DNA of 5,711 nucleotides. Source: Paracoccaceae bacterium (GTDB lineage Bacteria; Pseudomonadota; Alphaproteobacteria; Rhodobacterales; Rhodobacteraceae). A program made the position numbers and the translations under genes. Location of the stretch: NCBI GenBank assembly GCA_024644285.1, contig JAHELH010000170.1, positions 1-5,711 on the forward strand, in the 5' to 3' direction. Under the pieces are notes generated by a model. That model saw only the letters and a program-made list of their open reading frames with translations. It did not search any database and had not been told where the DNA came from. Below, piece by piece: positions 1-4,867 of the stretch (position 1 is the stretch's first letter; each line of letters starts with the position of its first letter).

Positions 1-923
1 GCGTCGCGCATCGCCCGCACCGGGGCGATGCCGGAACCCAGCCGGCAATTCGAGCAGGGGCAATGCGCCACGCCGGTGCGGCTGCGGGCGAATAGCCCGA
101 TCTCCTGCCGGTCCAGCTTCACGCAGTGCGCGTGCCAGACATCCGGTCCCGTCCAGCCCAGATCCTCGGCGTACTGGCCGGGACGGCAACCGAACTTTTC
201 CTGCGAATAGGCGATATCCTCATCGTTTTCGGCAAGATGCGTGTGCAGCATCACGCCCTTGTCACGCGCCAGCACGGCCGCGTCGCGCATCAGTTCCCGG
301 CTGACCGAGAACGGCGAGCACGGCGCCAATCCGACGCGGACCATCGCGCCCGGCGCGGAATCGTGGAACGCGTCGACCACGCGCGCCATGTCTTCCAGGA
401 TCGCCGCCTCGGTCTCGACCAGGCTGTCGGGCGGCAAGCCGCCGCCGCTTTCGCCGATCGACATCGCGCCCCGGGTGGGATGAAACCGCAGCCCGATCTC
501 GCGTGCCGCGTCGATCGTGTCCTCCAGCCGCGCGCCGTTGGGAAAGAGGTACAGGTGGTCCGAGGTCAACGTGCAGCCAGACAGCGCCAGTTCCGCAAGA
601 CCGGTCAGGGCGGACACCCGCATCTCTTCCGGCCCGAACCGCGCCCAGATCGGATAAAGCGTCTTCAGCCAGCCGAACAGCAGGGCGTCCTGCCCGCCGG
701 GTACCGCGCGGGTAAGGGTCTGGTAGAGGTGGTGATGGGTGTTGACGAGGCCGGGCGTGACCACCGCGCGGTCTGCCAAGACCGCCTCTCCATCGCTCTC
801 CAGTCCGGCCCCGATTTCGGCGATAACACCGTCCTTCAGACGCAGATCGACACCGGCCAGCTCGCGGCGGTTGTCATCCATGGTCACGACGGTTCGCGCA
901 TTCCTGATCAGGATTTCCGGCAC
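1..923 (-). CDS. 8-oxoguanine deaminase, amidohydrolase superfamily (3' end cut off by window)
   Basis: A metal-dependent cytosolic deaminase that would convert 8-oxoguanine to urate and ammonia. About 307 codons are visible of a family that is usually near 450 residues; the C-terminus lies beyond base 1. It is open from GTG at 923, and GGAAGGGGG (930-938) sits 6 nt upstream as a strong ribosome binding site. The first residues (VPEILIRNA) match the usual family N-terminus. The metal motif NTHHH is at residues 61-65 (ligands expected at H63 and H65). HTHLAE at 227-232 gives a third histidine (H229) and the catalytic-region glutamate (E232). HAHCV at 264-268 gives the fourth (H266). The catalytic Asp, expected further on, is not in the window. 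The stretches LKTLYPIWAR and LAPCSPFSV closely resemble Pseudomonas 8-oxoguanine deaminase as I remember it. Related hydroxyatrazine-type hydrolases are the main alternative. It lies 79 bp after hisN on the same strand. Confidence 0.85.
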   Translation of the reverse strand, partial: MPEILIRNARTVVTMDDNRRELAGVDLRLKDGVIAEIGAGLESDGEAVLADRAVVTPGLVNTHHHLYQTLTRAVPGGQDALLFGWLKTLYPIWARFGPEEMRVSALTGLAELALSGCTLTSDHLYLFPNGARLEDTIDAAREIGLRFHPTRGAMSIGESGGGLPPDSLVETEAAILEDMARVVDAFHDSAPGAMVRVGLAPCSPFSVSRELMRDAAVLARDKGVMLHTHLAENDEDIAYSQEKFGCRPGQYAEDLGWTGPDVWHAHCVKLDRQEIGLFARSRTGVAHCPCSNCRLGSGIAPVRAMRD

Positions 924-1002
924 GTCGCGCCCCCTTCCGAATACCGCCGGATCCGCCTGCAGGATGCGGGCAAGGCCGACGGGTGCGCCGCGGTCGCGAA
1001 TG

Positions 1003-1821
1003 TCAATTCGCCGGTCCGCAAGTGTTCCGCAGCACCGCCAGCGCCGCGGCATGGACCTCGTCATTCGCGGCGGCCAGAATGCGTCCGCCCCGATAGGCCG
1101 GACCCCCTTGCCAGTCGGTCACGATGCCGCCCGCAGCCTCGATCACCGCGATCGGGGCTTGCACGTCGTAGATCTGCAACCCGGCCTCGACCACGAGGTC
1201 GATCTGGCCCGCCGCCACCAGGGCATAGGCATAACAATCCATCCCGTAGCGGGTCAGCCTTACCTGAGCACTCAGGGCGGCGAATGCGGCGGCCTCCTCA
1301 GCGGTGCCGATCTCGGGGAAGGTGGTGAACAGGATCGCCTCGTCGAGCGGCCGCGCCGGCCGGACCCGCAGCGCTGTCTGCCCGCCCGGGCCGACAAGCT
1401 GCGCCAGGCCCAGCCCGCCGATGAATCGTTCGCCGATATAAGGCTGGTCGATGACGCCCAGCACCGGTCCGGTCTGGTCGCCGACGGCGATAAGGACGCC
1501 CCAGGTCGGCGTGCCGCTGAGAAAGCCGCGTGTGCCGTCGACCGGATCCAGCACCCATGTCAGGCCGGTCGTTCCATCCTTGGGCCCGTATTCCTCGCCG
1601 ATGATGGCGTCGTCCGGCCTGCGATGCGCCAGCACCTGCCGCATTGCGGTTTCGGCATTGCGGTCAGCGGCGGTCACGGGATCGAAGGTGTCCGCGCCCT
1701 TGCTGTCGACATCCAGCCCGGCGGCACGGAAATGCGGCAAGGTCGCCGTTCTGGCGACATCGGCCAACGCATGCGCCGTCGAAATAAGGTCGGCGCGCTC
1801 TGAATCCGTCAATTCAACCAT
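1003..1821 (-). CDS. hisN: Histidinol-phosphatase, inositol monophosphatase family (HisN type)
   Basis: A Mg2+-dependent phosphatase predicted to remove phosphate from histidinol phosphate, the penultimate step of histidine synthesis, in the cytosol. The 272 residues are a normal full length. The metal-binding motifs of the inositol monophosphatase fold are present: GEE at 75-77, LDPVDGT at 91-97 (D92, D95) and YDVQAPIAVIEAAGG at 218-232 (D219). The RGFLSGTPTWG segment after DPVDGT and the YGMDCYAYALVAAGQIDLVVE block fit HisN rather than inositol or fructose phosphatases, although related sugar-phosphate substrates cannot be excluded. The ATG at 1821 fits homologue starts (ELTDSERADL follows) and an in-frame TAG lies just upstream. 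No good Shine-Dalgarno sequence sits at normal distance. The only one (AAAGGAAA) is over 20 nt upstream in the loop of a hairpin. No other histidine gene is visible nearby. It lies between the XRE regulator (66 bp upstream) and the deaminase. Confidence 0.88.
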   Translation of the reverse strand: MVELTDSERADLISTAHALADVARTATLPHFRAAGLDVDSKGADTFDPVTAADRNAETAMRQVLAHRRPDDAIIGEEYGPKDGTTGLTWVLDPVDGTRGFLSGTPTWGVLIAVGDQTGPVLGVIDQPYIGERFIGGLGLAQLVGPGGQTALRVRPARPLDEAILFTTFPEIGTAEEAAAFAALSAQVRLTRYGMDCYAYALVAAGQIDLVVEAGLQIYDVQAPIAVIEAAGGIVTDWQGGPAYRGGRILAAANDEVHAAALAVLRNTCGPAN

Positions 1822-1865
1822 CAGACACTACCGACCGAAATTTCCTTTCGGCGCGGTACTGTCTG
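1822..1865 (-). repeat. 44-nt imperfect inverted repeat / hairpin abutting the hisN start codon
   Basis: The outer arms are 1822-1832 and 1855-1865 (CAGACACTACC and GGTACTGTCTG on the plus strand), 11 bp with one mismatch. The inner arms are CCGAAA (1835-1840) and TTTCGG (1846-1851), with a 5-nt loop. As minus-strand RNA this folds into a long hairpin whose base touches the hisN AUG and whose loop shows GGAAA. No U-run follows, so it is not a canonical intrinsic terminator for the upstream XRE gene. It may be a leader structure controlling hisN translation, an mRNA-processing or stability element, or a DNA operator. The symmetry is seen directly; the role is inferred. Confidence 0.75.
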
Positions 1866-1887
1866 GCAGGCTTAGCGTCAAGTGTCG

Positions 1888-2262
1888 TCAGGCGACGTCG
1901 CTCATTACCCGGGCGAGTTCGAATAGCCGCCGGCGCTGATTTTCGGGCATGGCGTAATACGACCGAACCAGTTCCAGGGCTTCCTTGTCCCCCAGGATGT
2001 CGCCCGGTACCGCCTTGGCCTCCCCGGCCTCGGTGTCAAACTTGTCTTCGATGCCCTCAAAGAAAAAACCTACCGGCACATCGAGGGCCGCGGCGATGTC
2101 CCAAAGACGCGACGCGCTGACCCGGTTCATGCCGGTCTCGTATTTCTGGATCTGCTGGAACTTGATGCCAACCTGCTCGGCAAGTTGCTGCTGGGTCATC
2201 CCAACCATCCAGCGCCGGTGCCTGACCCGCTTGCCCACATGTACATCCACTGGATGCTTCAT
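1888..2262 (-). CDS. XRE-family helix-turn-helix transcriptional regulator
   Basis: A small cytosolic DNA-binding protein of 124 residues. The XRE/Cro-C1 domain spans about residues 8-65, with helix 2 at TQQQLAEQVG (23-32) and recognition helix 3 at FQQIQKYETG (35-44), followed by NRVSASRLWDIAAALDVPVGFFFEG, typical of the SinR-like single-domain regulators common in alphaproteobacteria. The C-terminal part (about 90-124, EALELVRSYYAMPENQRRRLFELARVM) looks helical and may mediate oligomerisation. I chose ATG at 2262 because AAGGAG (2272-2277) lies 9 nt upstream. A start at 2307 would add 15 residues unlike the family and place the ribosome binding site inside the gene. It is divergent from the quinone oxidoreductase and leads the hisN-deaminase strand, so it may regulate itself, either neighbour, or distant genes; the target is unknown. 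Confidence 0.9.
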   Translation of the reverse strand: MKHPVDVHVGKRVRHRRWMVGMTQQQLAEQVGIKFQQIQKYETGMNRVSASRLWDIAAALDVPVGFFFEGIEDKFDTEAGEAKAVPGDILGDKEALELVRSYYAMPENQRRRLFELARVMSDVA

Positions 2263-2351
2263 TCGTCCTGGCTCCTTACAACTTATAACAGTACGTATAG
2301 AAGCCACGCCCTTACCACATTTCTCAACCTGTCTTAAAGTATAGGGTAAGC

Positions 2352-2361
2352 CAACCGGTTG
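2352..2361. promoter_or_regulatory. 10-bp perfect palindrome, candidate operator of the XRE promoter
   Basis: CAACCGGTTG is perfectly self-complementary. It lies 2 bp downstream of the predicted -10 box of the leftward XRE promoter, where transcription should start. A dimeric regulator bound here would block initiation, so autorepression by the XRE protein is a reasonable guess. Ten-base palindromes also occur by chance, and no second copy was seen in the window. Confidence 0.4.
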
Positions 2362-2363
2362 AT

Positions 2364-2392
2364 TTTAAAGGTTTTCAGTTTTCATTCGTCAA
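2364..2392 (-). promoter_or_regulatory. Candidate sigma70-like promoter for the XRE gene
   Basis: On the minus strand TTGACG (2387-2392) serves as the -35 box and TTTAAA (2364-2369) as the -10 box, with a 17-bp spacer. The -35 matches 5 of 6 consensus bases and the -10 matches 4 of 6. Transcription would begin near 2357, giving a leader of about 95 nt before the ATG at 2262. The surrounding AT-richness supports it. Confidence 0.5.
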
Positions 2393-2480
2393 CAAATAGT
2401 TGTTTGCGTCACACAAAATTCGACGCTCCCTCAGGTTGCGCGACTCGCTTCAGCATCGCCTGCCGCAACGGAAACTCGCC

Positions 2481-2500
2481 CGCCGCCGCGCGCCGCCGCG
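2481..2500. repeat. Tandem duplication of a 10-bp GC unit
   Basis: CGCCGCCGCG occurs twice back to back (2481-2490 and 2491-2500) in the untranslated region upstream of the quinone oxidoreductase. It is a low-complexity GC tract, probably produced by slippage. No function is evident. Confidence 0.6.
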
Positions 2501-2572
2501 CTATGGTCGGGGCCCGCGCGAATTGCTATCGGGGCGGCAGGCGCGCCGGTCCGGCGCCATCGCGGAGGGCGC

Positions 2573-3532
2573 ATGCGCGCATATCAGATCGAGGATTACG
2601 GCGCGGAACCGCGCCTGAGCGACATCCGTCTGCCGCCCTGCGCGCCTGGCCAGGTCCAACTGCGGATCGCCGCCTGCGCGCTGAACTTCGCGGACTTGCT
2701 GATGATCGAGGGCCGCTATCAGGAGCGGCCGGAACCGCCGGTGACGCTGGGAATGGAACTGGCGGGCCGCATCGAGGCCGTCGGCGCAGAGGTGACGGAG
2801 GTTTCGGTCGGACAGGCGGTCGCGGTCTATGCCGGCCACGGCGGGCTCGCCGAAGCGGGGGTGTTCGACGCGGCGCGCTGCACGCCGGTCCCCGACGGTA
2901 TCGATTTGCAGACCGCGGCGGCCTTGCAGATCGCGCACGGCACCGGGCATCTGGCGCTGGCGCGCCGCGCCCGACTACAGCCCGGAGAGACCTTGCTGGT
3001 CCTCGGCGCGGCGGGCGGCGTGGGACTGGCCGCGGTCGAGATCGGCAGGCTGATTGGCGCCCGGGTGATCGCCGCGGCCAGGGGCGCCGACCGCCTGCGC
3101 GTGGCCGAAACCGCCGGCGCCAGCCACCTGATCGACACCGCGACGCAGGACATACGCGACGCGGTCAAGGCGCTCGGAGGGGCAGACGTCGCCTATGACA
3201 CGGTCGGCGGCGATGCCTTCACCGCGGCCTTCCGGTCGCTCAACCCCGAAGGCCGGCTGCTGTCCATCGGCTTTGCCAGCGGCACCGTGCCGCCGATCAA
3301 GGCGAACCACTTGCTGGTCAAGAACATCGACGTGATCGGCCTGAACCTCGCCGGCTATCCGCACTTCAACCCCGCCGCGCTGCGCGACAGCATCGCGCAG
3401 GTCTTCGACTGGGCCCGCGCCGGCAAGCTGTCTCCGCATATCGGCCACCGTCTGCCGCTGGACCGTGCGGCCGAGGGCCTGGCGCTCCTGCGCGGGCGTC
3501 AGGCCACCGGCAAGATCGTCGTCACGCCGTAA
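2573..3532 (+). CDS. NAD(P)H:quinone oxidoreductase, zinc-independent MDR family
   Basis: A cytosolic oxidoreductase of 319 residues, the usual length, predicted to reduce quinones or related enone carbonyls using NADPH. The N-terminal GroES-like catalytic domain covers about residues 1-120, with NFADLL at 38-43 and TLGMELAGRIEAVG at 58-71. The Rossmann domain follows, with the nucleotide-binding turn AAGGVG at 146-151 and YDTVGG at 208-213. No structural or catalytic zinc ligands typical of alcohol dehydrogenases are seen, which fits the QOR branch. The C-terminal LRGRQATGKIVV is characteristic of this family. The start is ATG at 2573 with GGAGGG at 2564-2569. It is divergent from the XRE gene, and its last 11 bp overlap the 3' end of the convergent LysR gene. 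The actual substrate cannot be told from sequence; acyl-CoA or enoyl reductase relatives are alternatives. Confidence 0.87.
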   Translation: MRAYQIEDYGAEPRLSDIRLPPCAPGQVQLRIAACALNFADLLMIEGRYQERPEPPVTLGMELAGRIEAVGAEVTEVSVGQAVAVYAGHGGLAEAGVFDAARCTPVPDGIDLQTAAALQIAHGTGHLALARRARLQPGETLLVLGAAGGVGLAAVEIGRLIGARVIAAARGADRLRVAETAGASHLIDTATQDIRDAVKALGGADVAYDTVGGDAFTAAFRSLNPEGRLLSIGFASGTVPPIKANHLLVKNIDVIGLNLAGYPHFNPAALRDSIAQVFDWARAGKLSPHIGHRLPLDRAAEGLALLRGRQATGKIVVTP

Positions 3533-4406
3533 GCCGTTCGCGGCCGGGCGCTTGCCCCGCACCGCGAAACGTCGACCGGATTACGTCGCGCAGCGCCTCT
3601 TTCACCGGGTCGTCGCTGCGCTCCATGTAGAGGACGATCCTGGTCTCGCCCAGGTCGGGCAGCGCGCCCTGATGCTCGACCGGGGTGGTCTGGCGCGGCA
3701 GGAACCCGTCGATACAGGCGGTGATGGCCAGATCGGCGCTGACCACCGCCTCGACCGCGCTGTCCAGATCGCTTTCCACCGACATGTCCCAGGCGTGCCC
3801 CGCCGCGTCCAGACGGCGCAATACGCCAGACCGGAAGATGCAGTTCGAGCAGAAGGCCACCGGCAGCGGGATTTCGCGCCAGGCGTCCCCGCCGGCAGCG
3901 CCGATCCAGACCAGGGGCAGGCGGACCAGTTCCTCGCCGCCCGGCCCGGCCTGGTCCTCGGTGGTCAGGATCGCGTCGCATTCGCCGCGCCCGAACATCT
4001 CTTTCAGCTTCAAAGTCGGACCGGTCGTCAGCCGTATCTTCATGCGCGGAAAATCACAGGCCAGCCGGCGCAGGATCGGCGGGATGTTGGGGTAGACGAT
4101 ATCGGACGGCACGCCCAGCACCAGCTCGCCCTCGAATTCCTGCGCTGTCAGCCGGCCCCAGGCCTCGTCGTTCAACTCCAGCATCCGCTTGGCATAGCCC
4201 AACAGCTGCTCGCCCGCCGCGGTCAGCGAGATCGACCGGGCCGAGCGGTCCAGCAATTGCAGATCGAGCGCCTCTTCCAGCCGCTTCAGCTGCATCGACA
4301 CCGCCGATTGCGTGAGGTTCAGAAAGCCCGCCGCGCGGGTCACGCCGCCGGTCTCGGCCACCATGGCGAAGGACCGCAGCGCGGTCAGATCCAGGTTTCT
4401 GGGCAT
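3522..4406 (-). CDS. LysR-family transcriptional regulator (LrhA-like)
   Basis: A 294-residue regulator of normal LysR length. The N-terminal winged helix-turn-helix covers residues 5-65, with the recognition segment TRAAGFLNLTQSAVSMQLKR (23-42), then the conserved LLDRSARSISLTAAGEQLL and a linker helix to about 90. The effector-binding domain begins at GELVLGVPSD (93-102) and runs to about 265. The wording of the linker and early effector domain (YAKRMLELNDEAW, GVPSDIVYPNIPPILRRL) resembles the LrhA/HexA group more than amino-acid-type LysR regulators. C186 and C189 form a C-x2-C pair in the effector domain. The start is ATG at 4406 with AAGGG 8 nt upstream. It is divergent from the DUF1127 gene across 121 bp, the arrangement in which LysR proteins usually control the neighbour and themselves. 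Its effector is unknown. Confidence 0.93.
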   Translation of the reverse strand: MPRNLDLTALRSFAMVAETGGVTRAAGFLNLTQSAVSMQLKRLEEALDLQLLDRSARSISLTAAGEQLLGYAKRMLELNDEAWGRLTAQEFEGELVLGVPSDIVYPNIPPILRRLACDFPRMKIRLTTGPTLKLKEMFGRGECDAILTTEDQAGPGGEELVRLPLVWIGAAGGDAWREIPLPVAFCSNCIFRSGVLRRLDAAGHAWDMSVESDLDSAVEAVVSADLAITACIDGFLPRQTTPVEHQGALPDLGETRIVLYMERSDDPVKEALRDVIRSTFRGAGQAPGRERLTA

Positions 4407-4443
4407 ATCAAGATCCCTTATGCATCACCGCAAAAACATTCAT

Positions 4444-4472
4444 TTCAAAAATACAACGCGCCGCGCTAAATA
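4444..4472 (+). promoter_or_regulatory. Weak candidate promoter for the DUF1127 gene
   Basis: TTCAAA (4444-4449) and TAAATA (4467-4472) are spaced by 17 bp. The match to consensus is modest (4 and 3 of 6), as expected for an activator-dependent promoter. It overlaps the opposite LysR promoter almost completely. Confidence 0.25.
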
Positions 4473-4476
4473 TCAA
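4448..4476 (-). promoter_or_regulatory. Candidate sigma70-like promoter for the LysR gene
   Basis: On the minus strand TTGATA (4471-4476, 5 of 6 matches) is the -35 box and TATTTT (4448-4453, 4 of 6) the -10 box, with a 17-bp spacer. Transcription would start near 4441, giving a leader of about 35 nt. The spacer contains the dyad CGCGcCGCG (4457-4465). Confidence 0.45.
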
Positions 4477-4527
4477 GCATCGTGATGACAGCTTCCACTG
4501 CATCACCAGAATCGAAGGATCGAACCC

Positions 4528-4749
4528 ATGACTACCTTTACGACGAATGTCCACCCGACCGGCCGCGGCCATGTCGCTCGGCCGTCGTTCTGGCAGTGGC
4601 TGATCGCCGCCTTCGCCGCGCGCCGTCAGCGCGCAAGGCTGTCGCAGCTGCCGCCGCACCTGCTGAAGGATATCGGTCTCAGCCAGGAGGAAGCCGACCG
4701 CGAGGCGAAGCGCGGGATGTGGGATGTGCCGGAGCATTGGCTGCAATGA
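4528..4749 (+). CDS. DUF1127 domain small protein
   Basis: A 73-residue, arginine-rich protein. The DUF1127 motif occupies about residues 32-58: RRQRARLSQLPPHLLKDIGL, with the hallmark LLKDIGLS, then a tail ending WDVPEHWLQ as seen in Rhodobacterales members. Residues 20-31 (SFWQWLIAAFAA) form a short hydrophobic stretch, too short for a confident membrane helix. Members studied in Agrobacterium and Rhodobacter (for example CcaF1) bind or influence RNA turnover and affect stress and nutrient responses, so an RNA-related regulatory role is plausible but not shown here. The start is ATG at 4528 with GAAGGA at 4514-4519, 8 nt upstream. It is divergent from the LysR gene, probably its regulator, and followed 118 bp later by the BI-1 gene. 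Confidence 0.88.
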   Translation: MTTFTTNVHPTGRGHVARPSFWQWLIAAFAARRQRARLSQLPPHLLKDIGLSQEEADREAKRGMWDVPEHWLQ

Positions 4750-4770
4750 TCCAGGTGCCCGAAACACCCC

Positions 4771-4789
4771 GGCTTCCGGTCGGAAAGCC
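4771..4789 (+). terminator. Weak hairpin after the DUF1127 gene, possible terminator
   Basis: GGCTTCC (4771-4777) pairs with GGAAAGCC (4782-4789), a 7-bp stem with one bulged A and a GGTC loop, 21 nt after the DUF1127 stop. Only a poor T/A tract (TTGAAATT) follows, so termination would be inefficient. The predicted BI-1 promoter begins immediately after it. Confidence 0.35.
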
Positions 4790-4818
4790 TTGAAATTCGG
4801 CCCCATTGCCCCGATATT
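4790..4818 (+). promoter_or_regulatory. Candidate promoter for the Bax inhibitor-1 family gene
   Basis: TTGAAA (4790-4795, 5 of 6 consensus matches) is followed after 17 bp by GATATT (4813-4818, 4 of 6). Transcription would start near 4825, giving a leader of about 43 nt that includes GGAGG at 4857-4861. The -10 box lies between the arms of the 13-bp inverted repeat at 4798-4844. Confidence 0.4.
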
Positions 4819-4844
4819 CCGTGATAAGTACGGCAATGGGGCCG
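4798..4844. repeat. Perfect 13-bp inverted repeat in the BI-1 upstream region
   Basis: CGGCCCCATTGCC (4798-4810) and its exact reverse complement GGCAATGGGGCCG (4832-4844) flank a 21-nt centre. The right arm ends 12 nt before the GGAGG ribosome binding site. No T-run follows, so it is not a classic terminator. With the predicted promoter placed as here, the left arm fills the -35/-10 spacer and the right arm lies just after the transcription start, which fits a two-site operator. If transcription instead reads through from the DUF1127 gene, the RNA would form a stable stem. Confidence 0.85.
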
Positions 4845-4867
4845 AGTAACCGACCTGGAGGCATTAC

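Larger units (their letters stand above)
2263..2572. other. Divergent intergenic region between XRE regulator and quinone oxidoreductase
   Basis: This 310-bp gap contains no supported gene. Its left half (about 2275-2420) is markedly AT-rich compared with the rest of the window and carries the predicted XRE promoter, a 10-bp palindrome (2352-2361), a short inverted repeat AACAA/TTGTT (2391-2395 and 2400-2404) overlapping the -35 box, and CTTACC/GGTAAG arms (2311-2316 and 2345-2350). The right half (about 2420-2572) is very GC-rich, with a tandem 10-bp duplication at 2481-2500. I could not identify a convincing promoter for the rightward gene. Confidence 0.6.
4421..4507. repeat. CATCAC repeats in the LysR-DUF1127 intergenic region
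   Basis: TGCATCACC occurs at 4421-4429 and again, same orientation, at 4499-4507. An inverted copy of its core, GTGATG, lies at 4482-4487, so the last two form a 6-bp inverted repeat separated by 13 bp. The outer copies lie just inside the expected leaders of the two divergent genes. They are candidate binding sites for the LysR protein or another regulator; the role is inferred. Confidence 0.4.

Noticed and set aside
924..1002. The deaminase frame stays open through the gap towards hisN
   Set aside because: No ATG, GTG or TTG occurs in that frame in the gap, and the GTG at 923 has an excellent ribosome binding site and the expected N-terminal sequence.
126..1328. A long open frame on the plus strand opposite the deaminase and hisN genes
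   Set aside because: It is a high-GC antisense shadow: arginine-, alanine- and proline-rich, with no recognisable domain, and it spans two well-supported minus-strand genes.
2263..2307. An upstream ATG (2307) extending the XRE protein by 15 residues
   Set aside because: The added residues do not look like the family, and the strong AAGGAG lies inside the extension, correctly placed for ATG at 2262.
2544..2554. GCCGG-T-CCGGC dyad before the quinone oxidoreductase
   Set aside because: It is short, with a 1-nt centre in very GC-rich sequence; such dyads are expected by chance here.
4408..4836. A minus-strand open frame covering the DUF1127 gene
   Set aside because: It overlaps the recognisable DUF1127 gene and the promoter region, has no ribosome binding site or domain, and looks like an antisense shadow.
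4798..4844. The 13-bp inverted repeat as the DUF1127 terminator
   Set aside because: The 21-nt loop is long and no T-tract follows the right arm, so it does not fit intrinsic termination.
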